Assembly (NCBI RefSeq): GCF_042643485.1
Contig: NZ_JBHRSJ010000030.1
Location: forward strand, 86,125 to 150,124
Length of the DNA stretch: 64,000 nt
DNA from: Azotobacter bryophylli
Lineage (GTDB): Bacteria > Pseudomonadota > Gammaproteobacteria > Pseudomonadales > Pseudomonadaceae
Direction of reading: 5' to 3'
A model generated the notes under the pieces. That model ran no database searches, had not been told where the DNA came from, and saw nothing but the letters and a program-made list of their open reading frames with translations. Shown piece by piece: positions 47,017 through 56,107 of this stretch; positions within the stretch are counted from its first letter, which is position 1, and each line of letters starts with the position of its first letter. The position numbers and the translations under genes were made by a program.

Positions 47017-48309
47017 ATGAAAGACTTGAAAATACTTCACCTGGCAAGAGATGAAAAGTTCGTTGACCAAGGCTTGAGAGCATTCGAGCAGGCCGCTCCA
47101 GGCGCCAACGATCTGCATCTCTATGCCCCCAAAGACCTGAAATACGTCAAGTCCCCTGCCAAAATCGCCTCTCGAAAGGAGTTGCGAACCGGGAACCTTT
47201 CCAAGGAATTCGTGAAGTATGATCTCATCATCATTCATTCACTCATTCCCGCCTGGCTCAAAACATTGAGCAAAATCTCGAAGGAAACGCCTCTGGTCTG
47301 GCTAGGGTGGGGCTACGACTATTACGACTTAATCTATAGCAGTCGCAATGAGATGCTCCTCCCATTGACGCAAAAGGCCATGAGAAAGCAGGCGATACGA
47401 AGCGGCGTACTCACCAGTCTCATAAGGCTTGCCAAGAGAAGACTCAACACGCGAAAAAAGAAAAAACTAATAAGCCAAATAAGCTTTTTCGCCCCTGTAC
47501 TTGCAAACGAATACAGCATCGTCAAAGAGAAATTCGCAGATAGTACATTCCCTCAGTACATATCATGGAACTACGGCAACCTCGAGCGCATGCTGTCGAA
47601 CGGCCTTCAGGACAGTCGGACAAATGGGGCAGCCATTCTGGTTGGAAACAGCGCATCCGCCGAGAACAATCATATTGATGTCTTCTCGCTACTAACGTCA
47701 ATGGGCGTCAGCAAGAGAAAAATCATATCTCCCCTTAGCTATGGAGATGACGCATACAAGGATCTCGTCATCAAATATGGGAAAAGCCTGCTTGGGGATG
47801 ATTTCGAGCCCATCACCGAATTCATGCCACTCAGCCAATACATGTCCACCCTAAGAGCTTGCGGCTTCGTGATCATGAATCATGTCCGCCAGCAGGCGGT
47901 AGGAAATATCGTCATCATGCTTTACATGGGGGCCAAGGTTTTCTTGCGCGCGGAATGTCCGACCTACGCCTTCCTACGTGAGCAGGGAGCGGTCGTTTAT
48001 ACGGTTCATGAGCTTGAAAAGCATCCGAGGCTATTGGACGAGACGCTGGACGACATCAGCATCCTCAAGAATCGCAAGATACTGGAAAAGAACTGGTCTG
48101 ATGACGTTGGCGGCCAGAAAACCCTCAATCTACTGAGACTTGCTACTGGTCGAAACTTCACCGATAGAGATTCTGTCCCTGATTACAGCTCAAGAGTAAT
48201 CAGCAAGATCCTGGTAGATTCAGTTTCCGCTACAAGACCGGAACAACAGAGCCAAGGGGATATGGATCTGGCATTGAAAAGAGATACGCAGCGTTCCCAT
48301 GTCGACTAG
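47017..48309 (+). CDS. WecF-like 4-acetamido-4,6-dideoxy-galactosyl (Fuc4NAc) transferase, GT56 family
   Basis: A 430-residue protein resembling family GT56, whose type member WecF moves Fuc4NAc from TDP-Fuc4NAc in enterobacterial common antigen synthesis. Family-like blocks are 'KILHLARDEKFVDQ' at the start, 'LVWLGWGYDYYDLI', 'ILVGNSASAENNHIDVF', 'PLSYGDDAYKDLVIKYG' and 'FVIMNHVRQQAVGNI'. The C-terminal ~60 residues are extra. ATG 47017 begins the family sequence; the frame is open from 46903 without support. It lies 156 nt after the aminotransferase in the lower-G+C insertion. No partner polymerase is nearby, so the acceptor is probably LPS core. Confidence 0.85.
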   Translation: MKDLKILHLARDEKFVDQGLRAFEQAAPGANDLHLYAPKDLKYVKSPAKIASRKELRTGNLSKEFVKYDLIIIHSLIPAWLKTLSKISKETPLVWLGWGYDYYDLIYSSRNEMLLPLTQKAMRKQAIRSGVLTSLIRLAKRRLNTRKKKKLISQISFFAPVLANEYSIVKEKFADSTFPQYISWNYGNLERMLSNGLQDSRTNGAAILVGNSASAENNHIDVFSLLTSMGVSKRKIISPLSYGDDAYKDLVIKYGKSLLGDDFEPITEFMPLSQYMSTLRACGFVIMNHVRQQAVGNIVIMLYMGAKVFLRAECPTYAFLREQGAVVYTVHELEKHPRLLDETLDDISILKNRKILEKNWSDDVGGQKTLNLLRLATGRNFTDRDSVPDYSSRVISKILVDSVSATRPEQQSQGDMDLALKRDTQRSHVD

Positions 48310-48354
48310 CCAGGCATGAGCAGCCTCACGCCCGGCAAGTTCCCTGCATTTAAT

Positions 48355-49422
48355 TTATCGTCCCCTTTTGAAGGTCCGATACACTCTGATCACTCTCAGC
48401 AAAGGCCTAGGCATATAGCAAACGAGATAAAATATAAGCTTTTGGCAAGCTGTATAATACGATGCCGTCTCTCGTAAAAAATCGGTCTTCAAGCGTCTGT
48501 CGTAGCTTTTATGGACAACTATATCGCACGACTGATCGCTGAGCGCAGCCATGAAAGCCGAATGAAACCGACCATTGGTCAGTCTATCCAGCACGAAAGT
48601 AGCCTCGAAGCGCTTCAAAGCATGGGCTATTTTTACAGAAGAATTGCGGGTTCGCGCCGACCATGAGCCCTCCGCAAAAATTCTGTAAACCGACATGGTT
48701 TCCGCTATAAATAACGCACCGTCCCTGGCCGCAGCGATAGCCTGCAGGTATATATCCCCCACGGGAAGTCCTGGATTATCCCTCAGAAACTCATAATAGC
48801 GCCTTGCTGCCGCGCGCGTGAGCACGAGGGAGGCTGTCGGTATCTGCCCATGCGTATGTTTGATGATGCATTCCGCCGACACCAACGATGATCGCTGCGC
48901 ATATCGACCGATTATTTTTCTATTCTCGTTCGTTGCATCGATCCTTATCGCCGAATGGAAGCAAAGCTCCGATTGATGGCGGGAGTCAGACAATGCATCG
49001 ATCTGCTTCTTCAGCTTTAACGGGTGGATCCAGAAATCATCCCCCTCGCAAAGTGCTATGTATTCACCTGCAGCCGCCTCAAGGCAACGACTGATAGGAA
49101 TCCCCGGAGATGTCGAGTATTGATTTACCGTTTGAAAAATCGGCTTAATGATATGCGGATAGAGACTCTGATAGCGTTTTACGATCTCAGCAGTTCGATC
49201 ATTAGAAGCATCGTCATGCACGATAATTTCGAATGGAAAGTCAGTGACCTGAATCAAGAAGCCGCGCAAGGCATCTTCGATATAGCGCTCATGATTGTAA
49301 GTAATACAAATGACGCTGACTAAAGGGGCATCCGCCCGAGTCTTCCAGGCAGATATGATTTGAGTTTCGGACGGGAGCTGGAGGCGACGAAAGCCATCCA
49401 GATCGACTTGCTTCGAGGCCAT
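48355..49422 (-). CDS. Family 2 glycosyltransferase
   Basis: A 355-residue GT-A-fold glycosyltransferase. The nucleotide-sugar site is seen as 'VSVICITYNHERYIEDAL' (about residues 35-52), 'IVHDDASNDRTAEIV' and 'ALCEGDDFW'. It converges on the WecF-like gene, with 45 nt between stops. G+C in 48901-48960 is 40% (24 of 60, hand count), far below the neighbouring kinase genes. Sugar and acceptor are unknown; the position suggests the outer core. Confidence 0.9.
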   Translation of the reverse strand: MASKQVDLDGFRRLQLPSETQIISAWKTRADAPLVSVICITYNHERYIEDALRGFLIQVTDFPFEIIVHDDASNDRTAEIVKRYQSLYPHIIKPIFQTVNQYSTSPGIPISRCLEAAAGEYIALCEGDDFWIHPLKLKKQIDALSDSRHQSELCFHSAIRIDATNENRKIIGRYAQRSSLVSAECIIKHTHGQIPTASLVLTRAAARRYYEFLRDNPGLPVGDIYLQAIAAARDGALFIAETMSVYRIFAEGSWSARTRNSSVKIAHALKRFEATFVLDRLTNGRFHSAFMAALSDQSCDIVVHKSYDRRLKTDFLRETASYYTACQKLIFYLVCYMPRPLLRVIRVYRTFKRGR

Positions 49423-49531
49423 CTAGACACTTGCAATCGTCAACAGGAATTATCTTTTAATTATAGCAGAATAGGCCCTTTAATTTCTGCCCGCACTATC
49501 GCTAACTTGCCAGTTTCAGGAGCTGCCACAC

Positions 49532-50995
49532 TCACTCCTCTTCCCCTACAGATTGAAGGGAAGAATGTTTCGGCAACCGCTCATCCAGCATCCGATGCAA
49601 TATGCTGTCGGCCGGCCAGTTGCGCAGGAAGCGAGCCCGGTCGCGGGCATAGGCTTCGGCGAAGCTGGCGGCGCCCGTGTGCTGCCGCACGGCGTCCAGG
49701 TCGATCAGTAGCCAGCGGCCGTCCTGCCAGAGCAGGTTGTTGCCCTTCAGGTCGCCGTGACTGATCCGTTCGCGCAGCAGGGTCGCAAAGAGCCGCTCCA
49801 GGGCCTGCAACTCTTCTTCAGGCGGCGTGCCGTTCAGGAGCGGCCGGAAGCGCTCGAGGATATCCGGCCCCCCGCAGTACTCGGTGATCAGGTAGGCGCG
49901 ACCGCGCAGTCCGCAGCAACGGTGCTCGAGCACGGCCAGCGGGCGGGGGGTGGCGATGCCGAGGAAATCCAGGCGGTTGCCTTCCACCCAGCTGTGCCAG
50001 GCCCGACTGGGACGCCAGAAGCGTTTCAGCCAGTGGGCGAAGCCCTTGATGTTGTAGCGCTTGACCAGCAAGGTCCGGCCACTGACCTCGACGCGCGCCA
50101 CGGTGGCGGCGCCGCCGGTCTTGTAGACATGGCCACGGGCGATGGCGGCATCCGGGTCGTCCAGCAACGGGCGCAGCAGCGATTCGCTGTCTCGGCGCAC
50201 GATCCGCAGGAGCCTGGCGCTGCGCTGGACGTCGAACAGACTGCAGTCGCGGCCGAGCTTGTGCAGGAAATCGCGCAGGCGCCAGCGACGGACCTTGGCC
50301 ACCTCCTTGAGCAGGGCCTCCAGCGGCAGGGCATGCTCGGCATTGGCCAGCAGGTAGTGCACCAGCAGTTCTTCGGTGAAGGGCTCCAGCGAGGGCGGCA
50401 ACTGGGCGAAGAACACGCCGAGGTTCTCCAGCACCCTGTCGCGGGACAGCGGCTTGCCCGGCTCTTCCGCCTTGAGGCCACCGCCATCGATGAAATGGAT
50501 TCGCCCCTCGTGGCGCAACAGGTTGTCGAGGTGCAGGTCGGCCTGCCACAGTCCCTTGGCGTGCAGTCCGGCGATGGCCGCCAGAGCCTCGCCCAGTACC
50601 GTCTGCTGGCCGTCCGACAACGGCGGTTCCTGGGCCACCCGTTGCCACTCCTCGGCGAGGCTGTGGCAGCCCTCCAGATACTCGAACAGCAACCAGCCGC
50701 CCTGCCCCTCCGTCAGGCCATCGGCCATGAGCTGTGGGGTGGTCAGCCCCTGCCCGGCGAGCAGGCGGGCACCGGACAGTTCGCGCTGGAACTGCAGCGC
50801 CGCCTTGCCGCCGACCAGCAGCTTGACCAGGACCCGCTTGCCCCGCCACTCGCCGCGACCGACGTAGCGCTGGCCGGGCAGCACGCGCAGCAATCGCTCC
50901 AGACGCAGGGTCGCTGGACCGGCGGCATCGGCCAGTTCGACCGACAGAGGCAGATCCGGATTGCGACCGGCACTGGCAAGCTGGCGTAGGTTCAT
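49532..50995 (-). CDS. Tandem-kinase-domain LPS core protein (InaA/WaaP-like)
   Basis: A 487-residue protein with two kinase-like domains. The first (about residues 25-200) has 'KRVLVKLLVGGKAALQFQREL' and a catalytic loop 'LWQADLHLDNLL' with 'IHFIDGGGLK'. The second (about 285-465) has 'RTLLVKRYNIKGFAHWLKR', 'RISHGDLKGNNLLW' and 'LLIDLDAVRQ'. Both keep a catalytic aspartate and a metal-site aspartate. A large InaA-like protein occupies this position in P. aeruginosa (PA5006). It is the last gene of the leftward waaF-C-G-P group. Likely function is phosphorylation of core sugars (inference). Confidence 0.85.
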   Translation of the reverse strand: MNLRQLASAGRNPDLPLSVELADAAGPATLRLERLLRVLPGQRYVGRGEWRGKRVLVKLLVGGKAALQFQRELSGARLLAGQGLTTPQLMADGLTEGQGGWLLFEYLEGCHSLAEEWQRVAQEPPLSDGQQTVLGEALAAIAGLHAKGLWQADLHLDNLLRHEGRIHFIDGGGLKAEEPGKPLSRDRVLENLGVFFAQLPPSLEPFTEELLVHYLLANAEHALPLEALLKEVAKVRRWRLRDFLHKLGRDCSLFDVQRSARLLRIVRRDSESLLRPLLDDPDAAIARGHVYKTGGAATVARVEVSGRTLLVKRYNIKGFAHWLKRFWRPSRAWHSWVEGNRLDFLGIATPRPLAVLEHRCCGLRGRAYLITEYCGGPDILERFRPLLNGTPPEEELQALERLFATLLRERISHGDLKGNNLLWQDGRWLLIDLDAVRQHTGAASFAEAYARDRARFLRNWPADSILHRMLDERLPKHSSLQSVGEEE

Positions 50996-51115
50996 GTGCT
51001 GGGTTCCTCGAGGCTCCGCCGCCGGTGCAGCGCGCGATACAGGGATTCTATCGATAAGTCCCGGCGTGCGCCGCAGAACAGGAGCGGCGCGGCATCCGTG
51101 ACGCCCGCAAAGGGC

Positions 51116-51853
51116 TCATTCCCGCCCCTCGAAGTAGCTCAGGATCTTGCGGATGTGCCGCTTGTCGCCGGCGTTCAGCTTCTTGCGCCGCCGGTACTGC
51201 AGGTAGAAGCGCAACCGCTGGGTCCGCGACAGCTGGTATTTGGCCACCTTGTCCAGGCAGGCCAGATCCTTGGTGATGCGCCAGCGCAGCCAGTGCCCCC
51301 ACCAGAAGGCGCCGGACGGACAGTCGATCAGAAACAGCTGGCCCGCGGGGTCCACCAGCAGGTTGCGCCACTTCAGGTCGTTGTGGACGAAATGGTGATC
51401 GTGAAGGATGCGGGTCGCCTGGGCCAGCTGGCGGCTGACGGCATCCACCCAGCGCGGGTCGGCCAGGCGCGAATCGCCCCGTTTAGCCATCGCGGCCAGA
51501 TCCTGGCTGGCGACGATTTCCCGGGTGATCAGCGCGCCGCGACGAAAGCCCCCCAGAGAACGCTCGAGTCCCCAGGCCACCAGGGGAGCGGTCGGGATGC
51601 CCCACTCGGCGAAAAGCTCCAGATTCTGCCATTCGGCCTGGACTCGCGGCCGGCCGAGGAAACGGCGCAGTCCCTTCCCCGCTCCCCGGTAGAGCTTGAC
51701 GTAATAGCGCACGCCGGCGATCTCGACGCGGAGGACCTTGGACAGGAGATCGCGGGTGATCAGCTCGCCCTCCAGCGCGAATACCGCATCCAGGCTGGCG
51801 AAAGCCGCAGCCGTCTGGTCGTCCAGCCCGGCGGCCAGCTGCCAGCGGCTCAC
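51116..51853 (-). CDS. LPS core kinase (InaA/WapP-like)
   Basis: A 245-residue kinase-fold protein. 'GVRYYVKLYRGAGKGLRRFLG' carries the ATP lysine, 'HFVHNDLKWRNLLVD' the catalytic aspartate, and 'LFLIDCPSGAFWW' the metal aspartate. I chose GTG 51853, which overlaps the waaP stop by 4 nt (GTGA); the frame is open upstream only as a shadow of waaP. The equivalent P. aeruginosa gene follows waaP and is thought to phosphorylate inner-core heptose. Confidence 0.88.
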   Translation of the reverse strand: MSRWQLAAGLDDQTAAAFASLDAVFALEGELITRDLLSKVLRVEIAGVRYYVKLYRGAGKGLRRFLGRPRVQAEWQNLELFAEWGIPTAPLVAWGLERSLGGFRRGALITREIVASQDLAAMAKRGDSRLADPRWVDAVSRQLAQATRILHDHHFVHNDLKWRNLLVDPAGQLFLIDCPSGAFWWGHWLRWRITKDLACLDKVAKYQLSRTQRLRFYLQYRRRKKLNAGDKRHIRKILSYFEGRE

Positions 51854-52665
51854 AGCTCGACTCCCGCAGCGCGCTTGCGCCGGTAGCGGGTCATCAGCCG
51901 CCGGGCCTCGGCCTCCAGCCAGTTCAGCAGCGGCGCCTCGCCGCGCAGAATCGTGCGCAGCGGCTGGCGGAAATAGCCCTTGAGGAAACGCAGCTTGTCG
52001 CGTCGGCTCAGACCGATCTCCAGGGCCGAGAAATACAGGGCGGCCAGATCCTTGTCGCGCCAGCGCCGGGGCGTGCACCCGCGGGTCTGGGCGCGGTGCA
52101 GATCGATCAGCGACAGACGCAGGTCGTCCGCGGCCGGGACCCGGTCGGTGTGCAGGAGGAAATGGCAGATGTAGCAGTCGCGGTGATTGACCCCGGCACG
52201 GTGCATGCCGCCGACCAGCCTCGCCACCTCGGCGATCAGCGCGCGCTTCAGGCGCGGCGCCGGCGGCCGGCTCGGCCAGTCGCGGCAGAAGTCCTCCAGG
52301 CTGACGGTCGGCGCCAGCTCCTCGGTGACCAGGAAGGAATGCTGGCGGGCCGGATTGGCGCCGCGCTCGCCGAAGGCGACGGCGGTCATGGTCGGCACCC
52401 CAGCCTCGGCGAGACGCCGCAGCGCCGTCCACTCCCGGGCGGCACCGAGCACCGGCGCCCTGGCCGTCAGCAGGTTCTTGGCGATCTCGCCCCAGCCGAC
52501 GCCGCGGTGGATCTTGACGAAGTAGCCGCGCCCCGCCACCTCGATGCGCAGCGTTCGCCGGCCCTCCAGCTCGCGGAAGACCTGCCCCTGCAGCCGCTCG
52601 ACCCCGGCGAACGGATCGCACCCGGCCCACAGGGCTCCGAAGGGCTCGCCGAGGACCAGTTTCAT
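51850..52665 (-). CDS. waaP: LPS core heptose(I) kinase
   Basis: A 271-residue WaaP (RfaP) that phosphorylates heptose I of the inner core, an essential step for outer-membrane integrity in P. aeruginosa. The catalytic loop reads 'VNHRDCYICHFLLH' and the metal site 'LSLIDLHRAQTR', both as in known WaaP. 'RGYFVKIHRGVGWGEIAKNLL' holds the ATP lysine. It lies 109 nt after waaG and overlaps the downstream kinase by 4 nt. Confidence 0.96.
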   Translation of the reverse strand: MKLVLGEPFGALWAGCDPFAGVERLQGQVFRELEGRRTLRIEVAGRGYFVKIHRGVGWGEIAKNLLTARAPVLGAAREWTALRRLAEAGVPTMTAVAFGERGANPARQHSFLVTEELAPTVSLEDFCRDWPSRPPAPRLKRALIAEVARLVGGMHRAGVNHRDCYICHFLLHTDRVPAADDLRLSLIDLHRAQTRGCTPRRWRDKDLAALYFSALEIGLSRRDKLRFLKGYFRQPLRTILRGEAPLLNWLEAEARRLMTRYRRKRAAGVEL

Positions 52666-52774
52666 GCCATGCCCCCCGTAGAGCCGACAACGGCGCAGCC
52701 TTGCCCACCATTGGCCCGCCGAGGCATCGCCGGTGGATAAACGCTGCGCGTGCTATCTACCCTCCAGATCACGC

Positions 52775-53896
52775 TCATGCGCCCTCCCCGAGGATCAGAT
52801 CGGCCGCCCGCTGCGGCAGGGAGTAGAGGTCGGCCGTCTCGGCGAAGGCCAGACCGTTGCGGCCCCAGGCCGCACGCTGCGGCGTATCCGTGAGCATCTC
52901 GGCGAGCAGGCGGTCGAAGGCCTCCTGGCGGAACGGGCCGGACAGCACCCTGCCGCAGTCGGCCTCGGCGATGTAGCGGGCGTAGCCGCAGACCTCGGTG
53001 ACCAGCACCGGCAGCCCGGAGACCAGCGCCTCGAGCAGCACGGTCCCGGTGTTCTCGTTGTAGGCCGGGTGGATCAGCAGGTCGGCGCCGAGCAGAAAGC
53101 GCGGGATGTCGCTGCGCCCCCTTAGGATCTGCACCTGCTCGGAGAGGCCCAGCGCCGTGCTCTGCAGCAGGAACGGCCGGGGATCGTCCTGGCCGATGGC
53201 GATCAGCCGGGTGCGCTTTTTCAGCTCCCGGGGCAATGCGGCCAGGGCCTTGAGGCTGCGGTCCAGGCCCTTGGTCTTGAAACCGGAGCCGATCTGCAGC
53301 AGCAGAAGCTCGTCGTCCGCCAGAGCGAACTCGCGACGGAACTCGGCGCGGATCAGCCCGGCATCGGCGGGCGCGCGGCGGTCCGCGGCGATGCCCGGCG
53401 GCAGCAGATGGAAGCGCTCGGCAGGGGTTCCGTAGTGCTTGACGAACAGGGGCTGCTGCAACTCGGAGATCGTCAGGATCTCGGTCCTCGACTCGGGGGC
53501 GAACACCGCCCGCTCGTACTCGGCGAAGTGCTTGTAGCGCCCCCACTTGCGATACAGCGGGCTGCGCAGGGTCTGCGCCTTGTCCTCGAAGCAGGGATCG
53601 GCGGCGTAGTAGACATCCAGCCCCGGCATCTTGTTGAAGCCGATCACCCGATCCGCCGGCCGGCGCGCCAGGTCGTCCCGCAGCCAGGCGCTGAACCGCT
53701 CGTTGCGTCGGTGGTTGAACAGCGCCCTGACCGGCGCGATCCTCACCTCGAAGCCGGGGGGCACCTCGCCCTCCCAGATCAGGCAGTAGACGCGGATGGC
53801 ATGCCCGCGCCGCTGGCACTCCAGGGCGATGCGCAGGAAGTCGCGTTGCAGGCCGCCGAAGGGGAAGTACTTGTAGAGGACGAAGGCCAGCTGCAT
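52775..53896 (-). CDS. waaG: UDP-glucose:(heptosyl)LPS alpha-1,3-glucosyltransferase-type GT4 enzyme
   Basis: A 373-residue GT4 (GT-B fold) glycosyltransferase, the usual WaaG length. 'FVLYKYFPFGGLQRDFLRIA' begins the protein; 'LLQIGSGFKTKGLDRSLKAL' and 'HPAYNENTGTVLLEALVSGLPVL' (the E-x7-E nucleotide-sugar region) are present. WaaG adds the first outer-core hexose to heptose II; in Pseudomonas that sugar is galactosamine rather than glucose. The ATG overlaps the waaC stop by 1 nt. Confidence 0.94.
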   Translation of the reverse strand: MQLAFVLYKYFPFGGLQRDFLRIALECQRRGHAIRVYCLIWEGEVPPGFEVRIAPVRALFNHRRNERFSAWLRDDLARRPADRVIGFNKMPGLDVYYAADPCFEDKAQTLRSPLYRKWGRYKHFAEYERAVFAPESRTEILTISELQQPLFVKHYGTPAERFHLLPPGIAADRRAPADAGLIRAEFRREFALADDELLLLQIGSGFKTKGLDRSLKALAALPRELKKRTRLIAIGQDDPRPFLLQSTALGLSEQVQILRGRSDIPRFLLGADLLIHPAYNENTGTVLLEALVSGLPVLVTEVCGYARYIAEADCGRVLSGPFRQEAFDRLLAEMLTDTPQRAAWGRNGLAFAETADLYSLPQRAADLILGEGA

Positions 53897-54957
53897 CAAC
53901 GCAGCCCCTCGTCCAGCAGCAGCCCTTCCAGCTCGGTCGCCACCCGCTGCGGCGCGAGCCGGCTGAAGCACACCGGGCGCTCGCGCTTGAGATCCAGCTG
54001 GCGGCGGTCCGCCTCGGTCGGCTTGTACTGGCAGGACTTGGCCAGACAGGGCACGCAGGCCGGGTAGTCGGCGGCCAGATGCACCTGGCCGCGGCCGTAG
54101 GCGCCGGTGAGTCCGGGGCTGGTCGGCCCGTAGAGGGAGAGGGTCGGCACGTCCAGCGCTGCGGCCAGATGGCCGAGGCCGGTGTCCACCGCCACGCAGG
54201 CGCTGGCGCCGGCCAGGGTCTTGGCCACCCCGGCGAGGTTCATCTTCGGCAGCACCACGACCTTGTCCAGCCCCTCGGCGAGACGCTCGGCGCGGGCCTT
54301 TTCCTCGGCGTTGCCCCAAGGCAGTCGGATCGACCAGCCGAGCCAGGTCATGCGCTCGGCCAGCTCGCGCCAGTAGCTCTCCGGCCAGTGCTTGCTGTCC
54401 CAGGTGGTGCCGTGGAGGAACAGCAGGTAGGGCAAGGTCGAGCGGTCGGCCAGGCGCCGGCGGTCGAGGCCGTAGTCGCCCAAGCCGGCCGGCAGGGAGT
54501 AGTTGAGGGCCAGGGCGAACAGCTGGCGCACCCGCTCCACCGCATGTTGCCCCCAGGGCACCGTATATCGGCGGTCGTAGAAGTAGCTGGCCAGCGGCTC
54601 GCGGGCCGAGGCACGGTCGAGGCCGGCCACCGGCGCCTTGGCGTAGCGGGTCAGCCAGGCGCTCTTGAACAGGCCCTGGGCGTCGATCACCAGATCGTAG
54701 CGGCTCTCCCGCAGGCGCCGCTTGAAGCGCCGCCACTCGCCGCCCGCCAGGGTCTGCCAAAGGCTCCGGCGCCAGCGACGGATCGCCACAGGAATGACCT
54801 GGGCCACCGCCGGGTGCCAGGCCGGGATCTCGGCGAAGCCCTCCTCCACCACCCAGTCGAACTGGATGCCCGGAATGGCACGCGCCGCGTCGGTCAGCGC
54901 CGGCAGGGTATGGATGACGTCGCCCAGGGAGGACGTCTTGATCAGCAGGACTTTCAC
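53896..54957 (-). CDS. waaC: ADP-heptose:LPS heptosyltransferase I
   Basis: A 353-residue GT9 enzyme that adds the first heptose to Kdo2-lipid A. 'VLLIKTSSLGDVIHTLPAL' with the catalytic aspartate is at the N-terminus, and 'FLHGTTWDSKHWPESYW' plus 'VDTGLGHLAAALDVPTLSLYG' in the C-terminal half bind ADP-heptose. It starts 1 nt after the waaF stop and overlaps waaG, so waaF-C-G are tightly coupled. Confidence 0.96.
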   Translation of the reverse strand: MKVLLIKTSSLGDVIHTLPALTDAARAIPGIQFDWVVEEGFAEIPAWHPAVAQVIPVAIRRWRRSLWQTLAGGEWRRFKRRLRESRYDLVIDAQGLFKSAWLTRYAKAPVAGLDRASAREPLASYFYDRRYTVPWGQHAVERVRQLFALALNYSLPAGLGDYGLDRRRLADRSTLPYLLFLHGTTWDSKHWPESYWRELAERMTWLGWSIRLPWGNAEEKARAERLAEGLDKVVVLPKMNLAGVAKTLAGASACVAVDTGLGHLAAALDVPTLSLYGPTSPGLTGAYGRGQVHLAADYPACVPCLAKSCQYKPTEADRRQLDLKRERPVCFSRLAPQRVATELEGLLLDEGLR

Positions 54958-54958
54958 G

Positions 54959-55993
54959 CTACACGCCCTCGACCGGTTGCGGCAGCAGGCGGTCCAGCGC
55001 TTCGTCGACCCGCTGCGCCGGCAGATCGCGCAGACAGTCGTAGTGTCCGAAACGGCAGCTGCGCTCGAAGCAGGGGCTGCACTCCAGACCGAGCCGGACG
55101 ATCTCCACCCGCTCCGCCAGCGGCGGGGTGAACTGCGGCGAGGTGGAGCCGTACACCGCCACCAGCGGGCGGCCCAGCGCGGCGGCCACGTGCATCAGGC
55201 CGGAATCGTTGGATACCACCGCATAGGCGCAGGACAGTAGGTCGATGGCCTCGGCCAGGGCGGTCGCGCCGGCCAGGTTGACCGCTTCCTCGCGAAAGCC
55301 GGGAATCAGCCGCGAGCGGATGTCCTCGCCGACCGCATGGTCGTTCTGCGAGCCGAACAGCCAGATCTGCCAGCCGTCACGGATCTTCCGCTCGGCCACC
55401 CGGGCGTAGTGCGAGGCCGGCCAGCGCTTGGCCTCGCCGAACTCGGCGCCCGGACAGAGGGCCAGCACCGGACGGTCCAGCTCCAGGCCGAAGCGGGCCA
55501 GAGCCGCCGCGCGGCTCTCGGGGTCGATGCGCAGGGACGGCCGCGGATAGGGCTGCGGCAGCTCGGCGTCCGCCTCGAAGGCGAGCGCCATGAAGCGCTC
55601 GATCATCAGCGGATGGCGCGCCTCGTCCAGCGTGCGGATGTCGTTGAGCAGCCCGAAGCGCATCTCGCCGCGCCAGCCGGTGCGGATCGGGATGCCGGCG
55701 AAGAACGGCACCAGGGCCGACTTCAGCGAATTGGGCAGGAGGATCGCCTGGTCGTAGCGCCCGGCGAGGGATTTGCCGATGCGCCGGCGCGCGGCGAGGT
55801 CGAGCACGCCGTGGCCGAGCGGGAAGCCCAGCGCGTGGCGTACCTCGGGCATGCGTTCGAGGATCGGCCGGCTCCACTCGGGGGCCAGCACGTCGATCGA
55901 GCAGTCGGGATGGCGCTGCTTCAGGCAGACGAACAGGGTCTGCGCCATCACCATGTCGCCGACCCAGCTGGGGCCGATGATCAGGATATTCAT
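54959..55993 (-). CDS. waaF: ADP-heptose:LPS heptosyltransferase II
   Basis: A 344-residue GT9 enzyme adding the second heptose. The N-terminus 'MNILIIGPSWVGDMVMAQ', 'LCPGAEFGEAKRWPASHYA' and 'VSNDSGLMHVAAALGRPLVAVYG' are diagnostic. ATG 55993 starts the family sequence; the open frame continues to 56080 without it. It heads the leftward waaF-waaC-waaG-waaP group and lies 114 nt downstream of ilvE. Confidence 0.96.
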   Translation of the reverse strand: MNILIIGPSWVGDMVMAQTLFVCLKQRHPDCSIDVLAPEWSRPILERMPEVRHALGFPLGHGVLDLAARRRIGKSLAGRYDQAILLPNSLKSALVPFFAGIPIRTGWRGEMRFGLLNDIRTLDEARHPLMIERFMALAFEADAELPQPYPRPSLRIDPESRAAALARFGLELDRPVLALCPGAEFGEAKRWPASHYARVAERKIRDGWQIWLFGSQNDHAVGEDIRSRLIPGFREEAVNLAGATALAEAIDLLSCAYAVVSNDSGLMHVAAALGRPLVAVYGSTSPQFTPPLAERVEIVRLGLECSPCFERSCRFGHYDCLRDLPAQRVDEALDRLLPQPVEGV

Positions 55994-56107
55994 AAGAGTC
56001 CGGACAGACCGTGGGTTGGATTCGGCGCCGTGCGACACGCGCGGCGCCTCTTGCTGGGGGCAGCCGGAGCCTCTAGCCAACCCGCGCGCCTGCCTCCCCG
56101 AGCCCGC

